Assembly: GCF_017894385.1 (NCBI RefSeq)
Contig: NZ_CP059560.1
Coordinates: forward strand, 2,294,001-2,358,000
Source of the DNA: Aromatoleum petrolei
GTDB lineage: Bacteria; Pseudomonadota; Gammaproteobacteria; Burkholderiales; Rhodocyclaceae
Reading direction: 5' to 3'
Length of the DNA: 64,000 nt
Position 1 is the stretch's first letter. Each line of letters starts with the position of its first letter. Under the pieces are notes generated by a model. The model saw nothing but the letters and a program-made list of their open reading frames with translations. It was not told where the DNA came from and ran no database searches. Made by a program: the position numbers and the translations under genes. Shown one piece after another: positions 27,937 through 36,888 of this stretch.

Positions 27937-29928
27937 TCATCCAGCATGCACGATAGCACCAACCCGGCCGGCGGAAGCCGCGTCGGGCAAAGTTTTCCCC
28001 GATTCCGGGGAATAATTCAGCGGCCCGCCCGTGAAGGGGGCGAAGCCTGTTCCAAAAATGACTCCAGCATCGGCCAGGTCGGCGTCTGCGACCACCCCCT
28101 GATCGACGCAGCGGCGTGCCGCGGCGATCAGGGGCGCGAGGATGCGCTCGGCCAAGCCGGCGGGAATCGCACCCGGCGCCCCTTTCTGCGCCTTGCCGTC
28201 GGCCCAGCGGTAGTAGCCCTGCCCGCTCTTGCGGCCGAGGTGGCCGGCGGCGACCAGCGCCAGCAGCTTCGGCGGCGGCTCGGCGCCCGCACCGGCCAGG
28301 GCCTTGCCCGCGGCGACGGCGATGTCGAGGCCGACCGTGTCGACCAGCTCGGCCGGCCCCATCGGCATGCCGAAGGCGAGGAGCGCGGCATCCACCGTTT
28401 CGGGCGCGATGCCTTCCTCGACGCAACGCAGCGCCTCCAGCATGTAGGGGCCGAGCACCGCATTCACGAGGAAGCCCGGCGCGCTCTTCACCGGCAGCGG
28501 CAGCTTGTCGAGGCGGCGCACGAAGGCCGCCGCACGGCGCAGCGCCGCGTCGTCCGATTGCGCCCCGCGGACGACCTCGACCAGCGGCATCAGCGCGACA
28601 GGATTGAAGAAGTGGATGCCTACCAGACGGCGGGGGTCGGCGAGCCCGGTCGCGATGTCCTCGATGCGCAGGCTGGAGGTGTTGGTCGCGAGCACCGCAT
28701 CGGGCTGTGCGCGCCGCTCGATGTCGGCGAACAGCGCGCGCTTGGCATCGAGGTTCTCGAAGATCGCCTCGATCACGAGGTCCGCCCGCGCGGCGCCGTG
28801 GCCGGCCGGATCGGGGATCAGGCGGTCGAGCGCGAAGCGCACCTGGCGCGCATCGCCCCTGAACTTGCGCTCGAAGAACTTCGCGGCGCGCGCGACGGCC
28901 GGCGCGATGCGTTCGACGGACTGGTCCTGCAGCGTCACCGTCATGCCAGCCCACGCGCACAACGCGGCGATGTCACCCCCCATCACGCCGGCACCGACGA
29001 CATGCACGCGGCGCGGAGCGAAGTCGCTGTCTTTTCCAAATCCCTTCAGCCGCTCCTGCAGGAAGAACACGCGCACGAGGTTCTTCGCGGTCGGCGAGCG
29101 GAAGATCGCCTCCAGCGAGGCGGGCGCATCGGCCGGCACCGCGAGCGCATTGCCGCCTTGCTTGCGCCAGATGTCGAGGATCGCGTAGGGCGCGGGGTAA
29201 TGCTCGCGCCGCGCCTTGGTCGCGACCTGCGCGCGCGCCTTGTTCGCGACGACCGCCTTCAGCGGGCCGTTGAGCAGCTTCTGCACGAAGGGCAGCGCGC
29301 GCGGCGGCTGGCCGGACAGCACCAGCATGCGTGCGGCGTTTTCCATCACGCGCGGCGGCACGCAGGCGTCGGCGAGGCCCAGCTTGTGCGCGCGGCGCGC
29401 GTCCAGGCTCTTGCCGGTGAGCATCATGTCGAGCGCCGCGGCCGGGCCGATCAGCTCCGGCAGGCGCCTCATGCCGCCCCAGCCGGGGACGATGCCCAGC
29501 ATCACCTCGGGCAGCGCGAGCCTGGTGGCGGGCTCATCGACGACGATGCGGTAACGGCACGCCAGCGCAAGTTCCAGCCCGCCACCGAGGCAATGGCCGC
29601 GGATCAGCGCGAGCGTCGGGAATTTCAGGCGCGCGAGCCAGTTGAAGAGCTCCCAGCCGCGCTGCACGAGGTCGCGTGCACCTGCGGCCGAGTCGATGCG
29701 CGTGAACTCCTCGATGTCCGCTCCGGCGACGAAGCCGGCCGGCTTCGCCGAGGCGATGATCAGCCCCTTGGGCGGATCCGCCTCGAGCTGCGCGAACACG
29801 CCGGCGAGTTCGTCGAGCACCGCGCGCGACAGCGTGTTGGTGCTTGTGCCGGCGCGGTCGAGGTAGAGCCATGCGAGGCCGGACTCGTCCCCCTTGCGCG
29901 CGAGGACCAGATGCTTGAATTCGCTCAT
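27937..29928 (-). CDS. fadJ: Fatty-acid oxidation multienzyme, alpha subunit (FadJ/FadB type)
   Basis: A 663-residue protein with the classical order: crotonase domain (residues about 1-190), then 3-hydroxyacyl-CoA dehydrogenase (about 290-600). Both hydratase glutamates are present, in GGGLELALACRYRI and RLALPEVMLGIVPGWGG, in contrast to the PaaG-like gene downstream. The dehydrogenase has VHVVGAGVMGGDIAALCAWAG and FFNPVALMPLVEVV. The start ATG shares one base with the thiolase stop (TGATG). It pairs with the FadI-type thiolase directly upstream. Confidence 0.92.
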   Translation of the reverse strand: MSEFKHLVLARKGDESGLAWLYLDRAGTSTNTLSRAVLDELAGVFAQLEADPPKGLIIASAKPAGFVAGADIEEFTRIDSAAGARDLVQRGWELFNWLARLKFPTLALIRGHCLGGGLELALACRYRIVVDEPATRLALPEVMLGIVPGWGGMRRLPELIGPAAALDMMLTGKSLDARRAHKLGLADACVPPRVMENAARMLVLSGQPPRALPFVQKLLNGPLKAVVANKARAQVATKARREHYPAPYAILDIWRKQGGNALAVPADAPASLEAIFRSPTAKNLVRVFFLQERLKGFGKDSDFAPRRVHVVGAGVMGGDIAALCAWAGMTVTLQDQSVERIAPAVARAAKFFERKFRGDARQVRFALDRLIPDPAGHGAARADLVIEAIFENLDAKRALFADIERRAQPDAVLATNTSSLRIEDIATGLADPRRLVGIHFFNPVALMPLVEVVRGAQSDDAALRRAAAFVRRLDKLPLPVKSAPGFLVNAVLGPYMLEALRCVEEGIAPETVDAALLAFGMPMGPAELVDTVGLDIAVAAGKALAGAGAEPPPKLLALVAAGHLGRKSGQGYYRWADGKAQKGAPGAIPAGLAERILAPLIAAARRCVDQGVVADADLADAGVIFGTGFAPFTGGPLNYSPESGKTLPDAASAGRVGAIVHAG

Positions 29929-31208
29929 CACAGCGCCTCCACCAGCATCGCACCGCCCTGCCCGCCGCCGATGCAGATGCTGGCGATGCCGCGCTTCAGG
30001 CCCTGCCGGCGCAGCACGTTCAGCAGGTGCAGCACGATGCGCGCGCCGCTGGCGCCCACCGGGTGGCCCTGCGCGATCGCGCCGCCGTCGAGATTGAGCT
30101 TCGTCTCGTCGAGGCGGCCGAAGGCGTCGGCGTGGCCCAGCTCCTCGCGGCAGTAGTCCGCGTCGTCCCAGGCGCGCAGGCAGGCGATGACCTGCGCCGC
30201 GAAGGCCTCGTTGATCTCCCACGCTTCGATGTCGGCGAGCGCGAGGCCGTGGCGCTGCAGGATGGGCGTCGCGGCATGCACGGGCCCGAGGCCCATCTGC
30301 GCGGGGTCGAGGCCCGCCCACTGGCTGTCGGCGATGCGCCCGAGCGGCACGAGGCCGTGGCGCTCGACCGCTTCCGCGGACGCGAGGATCAGCCACGCCG
30401 CGCCGTCGGTGATCTGCGAGCTGTTGCCGGCGGTCACGCGGCCGTACTTGCGGTCGAAGAAGGGCTTGAGCTTGGCGAGGTTCTCCGGCGTGGAGTCGGC
30501 GCGCACGCCGTCGTCGTCGGCGTACACGGTACCATCGCGGTCGATCAGCGGCACGATCTCAGCGAAATGCCCGGCCTCGCGCGCCGCCAGCACGCGGGCA
30601 TGGCTGCGCGCGGCGAAGGCGTCCATCTCGGAGCGCGAGATGCCGAAGCGGTGCGCGAGGTTCTCGGCAGTCTGGCCCATCAGCTGGCCGACGATGGGGT
30701 CGGTGAGCCCCTTCATGATGCCGATCACCGGCGCGAGATAGGCGGGCTTGAAGCGGCGCAGCGCGGCGATCTTGTCGCCGACGGTCCTGGTCGCGTACCA
30801 GCCGGAGAGCCAGCGCACCATCGCGTCGGAAAGCAGCAGCGGCGCGCGCGACAGGGCATCGACACCGCCCGCGAGCACCAGATCCGAGCGCCCCGCCTGG
30901 ATGTTCGCGATCGCCGAGTCGAGCGCCTGCATGCCGGAGGCACAGTTCCTCATCACCGTCCAGCCCGGCACCTTCTGCCCGCAATCCATGCGCAGCGCGA
31001 CAACACGACCGATGTTCACCTCGTCGGGAGAGGGGCTCGCGCAGCCGAGGATCACCTCGTCGAGTTCGTCCGGCGCGAACCGCTGGCGCGCGAGCAGGGC
31101 GGAGCCGGCCGCGGTCGCGAGGTCGGAGGCCGCGAACGGCCCCGGCGTGTTGCGCGACTTGAGGAGGGGCGTGCGCGCGCCGTCGATGATGAAGATGTCG
31201 CGACTCAT
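29928..31208 (-). CDS. fadI: Acetyl-CoA acyltransferase, FadI type
   Basis: A 426-residue thiolase, longer than FadA as is usual for FadI. Catalytic motifs are MRNCASGMQ (nucleophile Cys), NEAFAAQ, GGAIAQGHPVGASG and CIGGGQGG. It overlaps fadE as ATGA at its start and touches fadJ by one base at its stop, so the three are translationally coupled. It forms the beta subunit partner of the multienzyme that follows. Confidence 0.92.
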   Translation of the reverse strand: MSRDIFIIDGARTPLLKSRNTPGPFAASDLATAAGSALLARQRFAPDELDEVILGCASPSPDEVNIGRVVALRMDCGQKVPGWTVMRNCASGMQALDSAIANIQAGRSDLVLAGGVDALSRAPLLLSDAMVRWLSGWYATRTVGDKIAALRRFKPAYLAPVIGIMKGLTDPIVGQLMGQTAENLAHRFGISRSEMDAFAARSHARVLAAREAGHFAEIVPLIDRDGTVYADDDGVRADSTPENLAKLKPFFDRKYGRVTAGNSSQITDGAAWLILASAEAVERHGLVPLGRIADSQWAGLDPAQMGLGPVHAATPILQRHGLALADIEAWEINEAFAAQVIACLRAWDDADYCREELGHADAFGRLDETKLNLDGGAIAQGHPVGASGARIVLHLLNVLRRQGLKRGIASICIGGGQGGAMLVEAL

Positions 31209-33694
31209 GCGGCGACCTTCACCGTCGCGGGCGACTGCGACGCGATCACGCCGAGCGCGTCACGCAGGCCGAAGTCGTAGGGAAAATCGTCGACGCGGAT
31301 CACCTTGTCGCGCAGCTCGCCGCGACGCTTGAGCAGCGCGAATTCGTCGGCCGTGATGACGCCCGACTCATAGGCGCGCTGCCACAACGCATCGACGCCG
31401 CCGCCGACCAGCAGGCCCGGCTCGAAACGGCCGGCCTTCTGCGCCTGGCGCACCTTGGCCTCTACCGGCTCGGCGGCGATCGTCGCGGCGAGCGCGGCTT
31501 CGACGGCGCCAACGGGTTCCTCGACGTCGTCGGTCAGATACACGTCCGAGGTGAGGCGGTCGCGCGTCGCCGAGGGCGCGATCAAGAGCTTGGCGACCTC
31601 GTGGCCGAGCTGATCCGACGGCACGACATAGGGCCGTCCCAGCGGGAACACCACGATGCGGCGCAGGAGCGTCGCGAAGAGTTTGTTCGGGAAGTTCGCG
31701 ATCACGCCCTCGAAGGCGTTCTGCGCCTTGAACATGCAGTCCCAGATCGCCCAGTGCATCAGCGGCGCATCGGCGGCCTGGCGGCCTTCGGCCTCGTAGC
31801 GACGCAACACCGCCGAGGAGAGGTACATCAGCGACAGGATGTCGCCGAGGCGTGCGGAGAGCTTCTCCTTGCGTTTCAGCGCACCGCCCATCGTGCCCAT
31901 CGATATGTCGGAGATGAACGCGAACGCCGCGGAGAAGCGCGTGAGCTGCTGGTAATAGCGTCTCGTCTCGGGGGCGACGTTCTCTGGCACGCCGACGAAG
32001 TGCGAGCCCGTGAGCCCCATCACCAGCGCGCGTGCGGCGTTCGACACCGTGTAACCGACGTGGCCCCACAATGCCTCGTCGAAGGTCGCGAGCGCGTTGG
32101 CCTGCGCGGCGTGCATCTCGTCGAGCACGTAGGGATGGCAGCGGATCGCGCCCTGGCCGAAGAGGATCAGACTGCGCGTGAGGATGTTCGCGCCCTCGAC
32201 CGTGATGCCGACCGGGATCTGCTGGTAGGCGCGGCCGAGGAAGTTCTGCGGCCCGAGGCAGATGCCCTTGCCGCCGACCACGTCCATGCCGTCATTGACG
32301 GTCTGGCGCGCGCGCTCGGTGACGTGGTATTTCACGATCGCGGACACCACCGAGGGCTTCTCGCCGAGGTCGATCGCACCGGCGGTCATCACGCGCGCCG
32401 CGTCGCTGAGGTAGGTGTTCGCGCCGATACGCGTGAGCGCCTCCTCGACGCCCTCGAAGCGGCCGATGGCGGTCTTGAACTGGTAGCGCACGCGCGCATA
32501 GGCGCCGACCGCGCGCGCCGTCATCTTCTGCATGCCGGTGTTGGAGCCCGGCAGCGAGATCGAACGGCCTGCCGCGAGACACTCCATCAGCATGCGCCAG
32601 CCCTGCCCGGCCATCTTCGGCCCGCCGATGATGAAGTCGAGCGGCATGAAGACGTCGGTACCGCGCACCGGGCCGTTCATCCAGATGCCGTTGAGCGGGA
32701 AGTGGCGGCGACCGGTGTCCACGCCGGGGTGATCGGCCGGCACCAGCGCGCAGGTGATGCCCAGATCCGGCTCGCTGCCGAGCAGGCCGTCCGGGTCATA
32801 GAGGCGGAACGCCAGCCCGAACACCGTGCACACCGGCGCAAGCGTGATGTAGCGCTTGTCGAACGAGACGCTCATGCCCAGCACCTCGCGCCCCTGCCAC
32901 AGCCCCTTGCACACGACGCCCGCGTCGGGGATGGACGCCGCGTCGGACCCCGCCCACGGGCTGGTCAGCGCGAAGGCCGGGATCTCCAGCCCCTTCGCCA
33001 GGCGCGGCAGGTAGTGGGATTTCTGCTCCGGCGTGCCGTAGTGGAGCAGCAGTTCCGCCGGGCCGAGCGAGTTCGGCACCATCACCGTGATCGCCGGCGC
33101 CGAGGCGCGCGTGGACAGTTTGGTCACGACCTGGGAATGCGCATAGGCCGAGAAGCCCTTCCCACCGTACTCCTTCGGTATGATCATGCCGAGGAAGCCC
33201 TTGTCCTTGATGTACTGCCACACCTCGGGCGAGAGATCCTGGCGCAGGTTGTCCTGCCAGTCGTTGGTGAGCCGGCACAGTTCGCTCGTCTCATGGTCGA
33301 GGAAGCTGCGCTCCTCAGGCGTGAGCGTGGGCCACGGATAGGCGAGCAGCGTCGACCACGCCGGTGCGCCGCGGAAGAGCTCGCCCTCCCACCACACCGT
33401 GCCCGCCTCCAGCGCATCACGCTCAGTCTGCGACATCGACGGCAGCGCCGCACGGAAGGCGCGGAAGATCGGCGCAGTGACCAGCGCCCGGCGCGCGGGC
33501 CGCAGCAAAAAGATCGCCATCACGCCCGCGAATGCCGCCAGCGCCGCACCGATCGCCGCCGGCGCCCAGCCCCCGGCCCAGCCGGCCGCCGCCAGCCAGC
33601 CCAACCCGACCCCTGCCCAGGCAAAAAGGGGCGCTCGCCCGTAGGCGAGCGCGATTGCCAAGGGAGGGAGCAAAGCGATGAACCACCAGATCAT
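31205..33694 (-). CDS. fadE: Acyl-CoA dehydrogenase, FadE type
   Basis: The first oxidation step of beta-oxidation. The 829-residue length matches FadE. Two to three hydrophobic segments occupy residues 1-68, followed by the flavin domain (PKEYGGKGFSAYAHSQVVTKLSTRA, ALTSPWAGSDAASIPD, LAAGRSISLPG) and a long C-terminal DUF1974-type extension. GAGGAG precedes the ATG. It lies 79 bp downstream of the TetR regulator on the same strand, with no terminator visible between them. Confidence 0.95.
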   Translation of the reverse strand: MIWWFIALLPPLAIALAYGRAPLFAWAGVGLGWLAAAGWAGGWAPAAIGAALAAFAGVMAIFLLRPARRALVTAPIFRAFRAALPSMSQTERDALEAGTVWWEGELFRGAPAWSTLLAYPWPTLTPEERSFLDHETSELCRLTNDWQDNLRQDLSPEVWQYIKDKGFLGMIIPKEYGGKGFSAYAHSQVVTKLSTRASAPAITVMVPNSLGPAELLLHYGTPEQKSHYLPRLAKGLEIPAFALTSPWAGSDAASIPDAGVVCKGLWQGREVLGMSVSFDKRYITLAPVCTVFGLAFRLYDPDGLLGSEPDLGITCALVPADHPGVDTGRRHFPLNGIWMNGPVRGTDVFMPLDFIIGGPKMAGQGWRMLMECLAAGRSISLPGSNTGMQKMTARAVGAYARVRYQFKTAIGRFEGVEEALTRIGANTYLSDAARVMTAGAIDLGEKPSVVSAIVKYHVTERARQTVNDGMDVVGGKGICLGPQNFLGRAYQQIPVGITVEGANILTRSLILFGQGAIRCHPYVLDEMHAAQANALATFDEALWGHVGYTVSNAARALVMGLTGSHFVGVPENVAPETRRYYQQLTRFSAAFAFISDISMGTMGGALKRKEKLSARLGDILSLMYLSSAVLRRYEAEGRQAADAPLMHWAIWDCMFKAQNAFEGVIANFPNKLFATLLRRIVVFPLGRPYVVPSDQLGHEVAKLLIAPSATRDRLTSDVYLTDDVEEPVGAVEAALAATIAAEPVEAKVRQAQKAGRFEPGLLVGGGVDALWQRAYESGVITADEFALLKRRGELRDKVIRVDDFPYDFGLRDALGVIASQSPATVKVAA

Positions 33695-33773
33695 TGTCGT
33701 CTCCTCGATCTTTCAGGATCCGTCCCGAGGCGGTCTGCGCCGCCTTGCACACCGGGACCGGTCGAATTTCAGC

Positions 33774-34475
33774 TCACTGGGCGCGGTGCGCACCCTTCCC
33801 GTTCTCGCCGGGGACACCCTGGCCCGGCAGCGGCGCACGCAGACCGCCGAGCAGGAAGGACATCAGGCGCGGCATCAGGCGCTCGGGGTCGGCATCGTCG
33901 AATTTGCCGGCGAAGAGCTGAAGCGCGTCGGTGCCCGCGATCGCGTAGGACATCGCCCCCATCATGAAATGGAAGCGCCACAGGATCTCCTCGCGCGGCA
34001 CGTCGGGCAGCGCGCGGTACAACGCGGCGAGGAAGCGCTCGACCGCCTCCGCGTACTCCTCGGCGAGGAACTGGCGCACGAAGCCGTTGGGTTCGGTATA
34101 GGTTCGACCGAGCAGGCGCATGAAAGTGTGGCCGCCGTGCGCGGTGTCCGCCGCCATCTCCAGCGCGGTGCCGAAGAAGGCCTCGACGATGCGACTGGGT
34201 TTCAGCGGCGCGCCGTCCGCTTCCGCCTCGAGCCGGTCGAGCTTCGCCAGCCGCCGCCGGTTCAGATCGGTCAGCCGCCGCTTGAAGACTTCCTGGATCA
34301 GCGCATCCTTGCCGCCGAAGTGATAGTTCACGGCCGCGATGTTGGCATCCGCACGACTCGTGATCATGCGCATCGTCGTCGCCTCGAAGCCGTGCTCGAC
34401 AAACAGCACCTCGGCCGCATCGAGGATGCGGTCGCGGGTTTCGGCGGCGGGTTGTCGGTCGCTGGGAGCGCGCAT
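33774..34475 (-). CDS. psrA: TetR-family regulator, PsrA-like
   Basis: A 233-residue regulator. The N-terminal TetR helix-turn-helix is clear (RDRILDAAEVLFVEHGFEATTMRMITSRADANIAAVNYHFGGKDALIQEVF). The total length and the NIAAVNYHFGGKDALI segment match PsrA of Pseudomonas, a repressor released by long-chain acyl groups that controls beta-oxidation genes. It is the first gene of the fadE-fadI-fadJ-thioesterase unit, and a matching operator overlaps its promoter, so autoregulated control of the whole operon is likely. Confidence 0.87.
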   Translation of the reverse strand: MRAPSDRQPAAETRDRILDAAEVLFVEHGFEATTMRMITSRADANIAAVNYHFGGKDALIQEVFKRRLTDLNRRRLAKLDRLEAEADGAPLKPSRIVEAFFGTALEMAADTAHGGHTFMRLLGRTYTEPNGFVRQFLAEEYAEAVERFLAALYRALPDVPREEILWRFHFMMGAMSYAIAGTDALQLFAGKFDDADPERLMPRLMSFLLGGLRAPLPGQGVPGENGKGAHRAQ

Positions 34476-34490
34476 GATGAAACGCCTGAA

Positions 34491-34534
34491 TCAAACAGTT
34501 GTTTGAATCATACGTTTCATTGATTGAGAGTCAA
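34491..34534 (-). promoter_or_regulatory. psrA-fad promoter with PsrA-type operator
   Basis: On the minus strand: TTGACT (-35, 34529-34534), a 16-nt spacer, TATGAT (-10, 34507-34512), then at once the inverted repeat TCAAACAACTGTTTGA (34491-34506). The last contains CAAAC-N4-GTTTG, the spacing reported for PsrA sites. The operator would cover the transcription start about 15-30 bp before the psrA start codon. I found no equally good copy upstream of fadL, fadN or the PaaG-like gene. Confidence 0.7.
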
Positions 34535-34660
34535 GGAATTTTGATGCGGCGGCGCACCATCGCGGACGCGGCGCGGCCACCGCAGCGGAACGGCCCCGCC
34601 ATCGAGGCAATTCCGCCGTATCCGAACCGGAGAAGCGCGGGGCGGCGAACGAAGCGCCGC

Positions 34661-34693
34661 AAAAGAACAGAGCCGGGACGCTCATCCCGGCTC
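34661..34693 (-). terminator. Rho-independent terminator after pstS
   Basis: GAGCCGGGA and TCCCGGCTC form a perfect 9-bp stem around CGCTCA (34670-34693). On the minus strand it is followed by TGTTCTTTTG. A second GC hairpin (GCCGCCC/GGGCGGC, about 34705-34723) lies between it and the pstS stop. The remaining bases up to the psrA promoter show nothing else. Confidence 0.75.
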
Positions 34694-34732
34694 GCAGCGA
34701 GGGGCCGCCCCGCAGGGCGGCGGCCCGGACGC

Positions 34733-35728
34733 TTATTCCTTCGGGTCGCGCTTGAGCAGTTCGGCAACCTTGATGCCGACTTCGGGTGTGCCGCCGAAGG
34801 CGGTGCCCGTCTTGCCCTTGGCGAAATTGTTCATGCCGTGGGTGTAGTCGGCCGTCGACAGCGGCACGTACTTCACCTCCTTCACCAGTTGCGGCGCGTT
34901 CCTCAGGTAGTACTCGACGAACTCCCTGACCTCGGGCTTCTCGGCGGCGGCCCTCGCGCTCACGTAGATGAAGATCGGACGCGCCAGCGGCTGGTAGCTG
35001 CCGTCCATCACGGTGTCGAAGCCCGGCGCGACGCCCGCGGCGGCGCCCTTGGCGACGACCGGCACCGCGCGCAGCTTGGCCTTGCTCTCCAGGTAGTAGG
35101 CGAGACCGAAGTAGCCGAGGCCGCCCTTGTTGCGCGAAACGCCCTGCACGAGCACGTTGTCGTCCTCGGACGCGGTGAAGTCACCGCGGCTCGCCTTCTC
35201 CTTGCCGTTGATGGCGTCGGTGAAGTAGTCGAAGGTGCCCGAATCGGCGCCCGGGCCGTACAGCGCGAGCGGTTGGTCGGGCCAGGCGGGATTCACGTCG
35301 CTCCACTTGGCGATCTTGCCCTGGGCGGCCGGCTCCCACATGGCCTTCAGCTCCTCGACCTTGACCTCCTTGAGCCAGGCGTTGTCGTTGTTCACCACGA
35401 CGGTGATCGCGTCGTAGGCGACGGGCAGCTCGATGTACTTGATGCCGGCCTGGGCGCAGGCGTCCATCTCCTTCTTCGAGATCGGGCGCGACGCATTCGA
35501 AACGTCGGTCTCGCCGCGGCAGAATTTCTTGAAGCCGCCGCCCGTGCCGGAGATGCCGATCGTGACCTTGACGGCGTTCTTCCTGGCCTTCTGGAACTCC
35601 TCGCCGACGGCCTCGGAGATCGGATAGACCGTGCTGGAACCGTCGACCTTGATCAGGGTTTCGGCATGCGCGGCGCCAGCCACGGCGAGCAGCAGCGAGG
35701 ACAGGGCGAGAGACTTGCGAACAACCAT
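34733..35728 (-). CDS. pstS: Phosphate-binding periplasmic protein, PstS family
   Basis: A 331-residue periplasmic solute-binding protein. A signal peptide ends at GAAHA, followed by the phosphate-loop motif [14 protein letters not shown] and the [25 protein letters not shown] block with the second set of ligands. GGAG lies nine bases before the ATG at 35728. No pstC, pstA, pstB or phoU gene is adjacent, so it is an orphan binding protein whose transporter, if any, is elsewhere. A C-terminal PRDPKE-like end and an independent terminator make it monocistronic. Confidence 0.9.
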   Translation of the reverse strand: MVVRKSLALSSLLLAVAGAAHAETLIKVDGSSTVYPISEAVGEEFQKARKNAVKVTIGISGTGGGFKKFCRGETDVSNASRPISKKEMDACAQAGIKYIELPVAYDAITVVVNNDNAWLKEVKVEELKAMWEPAAQGKIAKWSDVNPAWPDQPLALYGPGADSGTFDYFTDAINGKEKASRGDFTASEDDNVLVQGVSRNKGGLGYFGLAYYLESKAKLRAVPVVAKGAAAGVAPGFDTVMDGSYQPLARPIFIYVSARAAAEKPEVREFVEYYLRNAPQLVKEVKYVPLSTADYTHGMNNFAKGKTGTAFGGTPEVGIKVAELLKRDPKE

Positions 35729-35778
35729 CGGACTTGCTCCGGTATGTGGATGACAAGTCGTCATGCTGGAGGGCGCGC

Positions 35779-35816
35779 GTTACACGAACGTGATGGCCAT
35801 GTTACGAACGCATGAC
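35779..35816. promoter_or_regulatory. Direct repeats upstream of pstS
   Basis: Two copies of ACGAACG preceded by GTTAC (GTTACACGAACG at 35779-35790 and GTTACGAACG at 35801-35810) lie exactly 20 bp apart, about two helical turns, 50-90 bp before the pstS start. They could bind a regulator. They do not match the E. coli Pho box well, so a PhoB role is only a guess. Confidence 0.25.
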
Positions 35817-35869
35817 CTCGCGCGGCGCCGGCTCTCGGGCGACGCCGACACGATCGCGTGCGCTACGCC

Positions 35870-36781
35870 TCAGTGCCGGTCGCGCCGCTCGCTCCATTCG
35901 CGCGCGGTGCGCTCGAGGTGCCCGAGAAAGACGGTTGCGACGGGCGACAGCCGCTTGCCGCGTGGATGCAGGGTGAACCAGCTCGACTGCACGGGAAAGC
36001 CCGCGACGTCGAGGACCGCGAGCTGGTCGTCGCCGGGCCGTGCGGCCAGCGCGTGACGCGAGATCACCGCGAGGCCGAGGCCGCCCGCGACGGCCTGCTT
36101 GATCGCTTCGTTGCTGCCGAGTTCGAGTCGCACCCGCGGGACGAAGGCGTTGCGCGCAAAATGCGCATCGCACGCGAGGCGCGTGCCCGAGCCGCGCTCG
36201 CGCAGGATGAAGCGCTCGCCGGCAAGGTCGATGAGTTCGATCCGCCGTCCGGCCAGCGGGTGCCCCTCGGGGGCGATCACGACGAGCGGATTGGGCAGGA
36301 AGGCATGCCGTTCGAGGTCGAGGTTCTCGGGGGGCATCGACATGATGTAGAGGTCGTCGCGGTTCTCGCGCAGACGGGCGACCACGCCGTCGCGGTTGAG
36401 CACTTCGAGCGCGATCTCGATGTTCGGGTGCTCTGCGCAGAAACTGCCCAGCAGGCGCGGCACGAAGTACTTCGCGGTGCTCACCAGCGCGACGCGCAGG
36501 CGTCCGCGCTCGAGGCCTTTCATCGCGTCGATCGCCTGCCCGAACGCGAGCCACTCATTGAGCATCGCCCGCGCGGTTTCCGCGAGCGCCTCGCCAGCCG
36601 CAGTCAGATAGAGACGTTTGCCGACCTGTTCATAAAGCGGCAGGCCGACGGCATCGGCGAGCTCGCGCAGCTGCATCGACACGGTGGGCTGCGTGACGTG
36701 GCAGGCTTCGGCGGCGGCGGTGACGCTGCCGTGGTCTGCAAGCGCGAGGAAGAGGCGCAGCTGGCGGAAGGTCGCATTCAT
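35870..36781 (-). CDS. LysR-type regulator divergent from carbonic anhydrase
   Basis: A 303-residue LysR protein. The N-terminal helix-turn-helix reads FLALADHGSVTAAAEACHVTQPTVSMQLRELADAVG, and the effector domain (residues about 90-295) includes GSGTRLACDAHFARNAF and SNEAIKQAVAGGLGLAVIS. It resembles CbbR/CynR-like members. It is divergent from the beta-carbonic anhydrase gene, the classic LysR arrangement, so control of that gene is the natural inference. No strong ribosome site precedes the ATG. Confidence 0.88.
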   Translation of the reverse strand: MNATFRQLRLFLALADHGSVTAAAEACHVTQPTVSMQLRELADAVGLPLYEQVGKRLYLTAAGEALAETARAMLNEWLAFGQAIDAMKGLERGRLRVALVSTAKYFVPRLLGSFCAEHPNIEIALEVLNRDGVVARLRENRDDLYIMSMPPENLDLERHAFLPNPLVVIAPEGHPLAGRRIELIDLAGERFILRERGSGTRLACDAHFARNAFVPRVRLELGSNEAIKQAVAGGLGLAVISRHALAARPGDDQLAVLDVAGFPVQSSWFTLHPRGKRLSPVATVFLGHLERTAREWSERRDRH

Positions 36782-36787
36782 AGAGAT

Positions 36788-36819
36788 TTATCGATGCACG
36801 TCATCACGAATATCGATTA
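36788..36819. promoter_or_regulatory. Candidate LysR operator in the divergent intergenic region
   Basis: TTATCGAT (36788-36795) and ATCGATTA (36812-36819) form an imperfect inverted pair in an AT-rich 107-bp gap between the LysR gene and the carbonic anhydrase gene. It contains T-N11-A type elements as expected of LysR sites. Position rather than consensus supports it. Confidence 0.4.
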
Positions 36820-36888
36820 TTTATTATTTTCACCCATCGGTAACATCATGGCCAACATCAAACGTCTGAAGGCGAGCTGCTCCCCTCA

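Noticed and set aside
31601..33967. Second acyl-CoA dehydrogenase on the opposite strand
   Set aside because: It is only the antisense frame of fadE.
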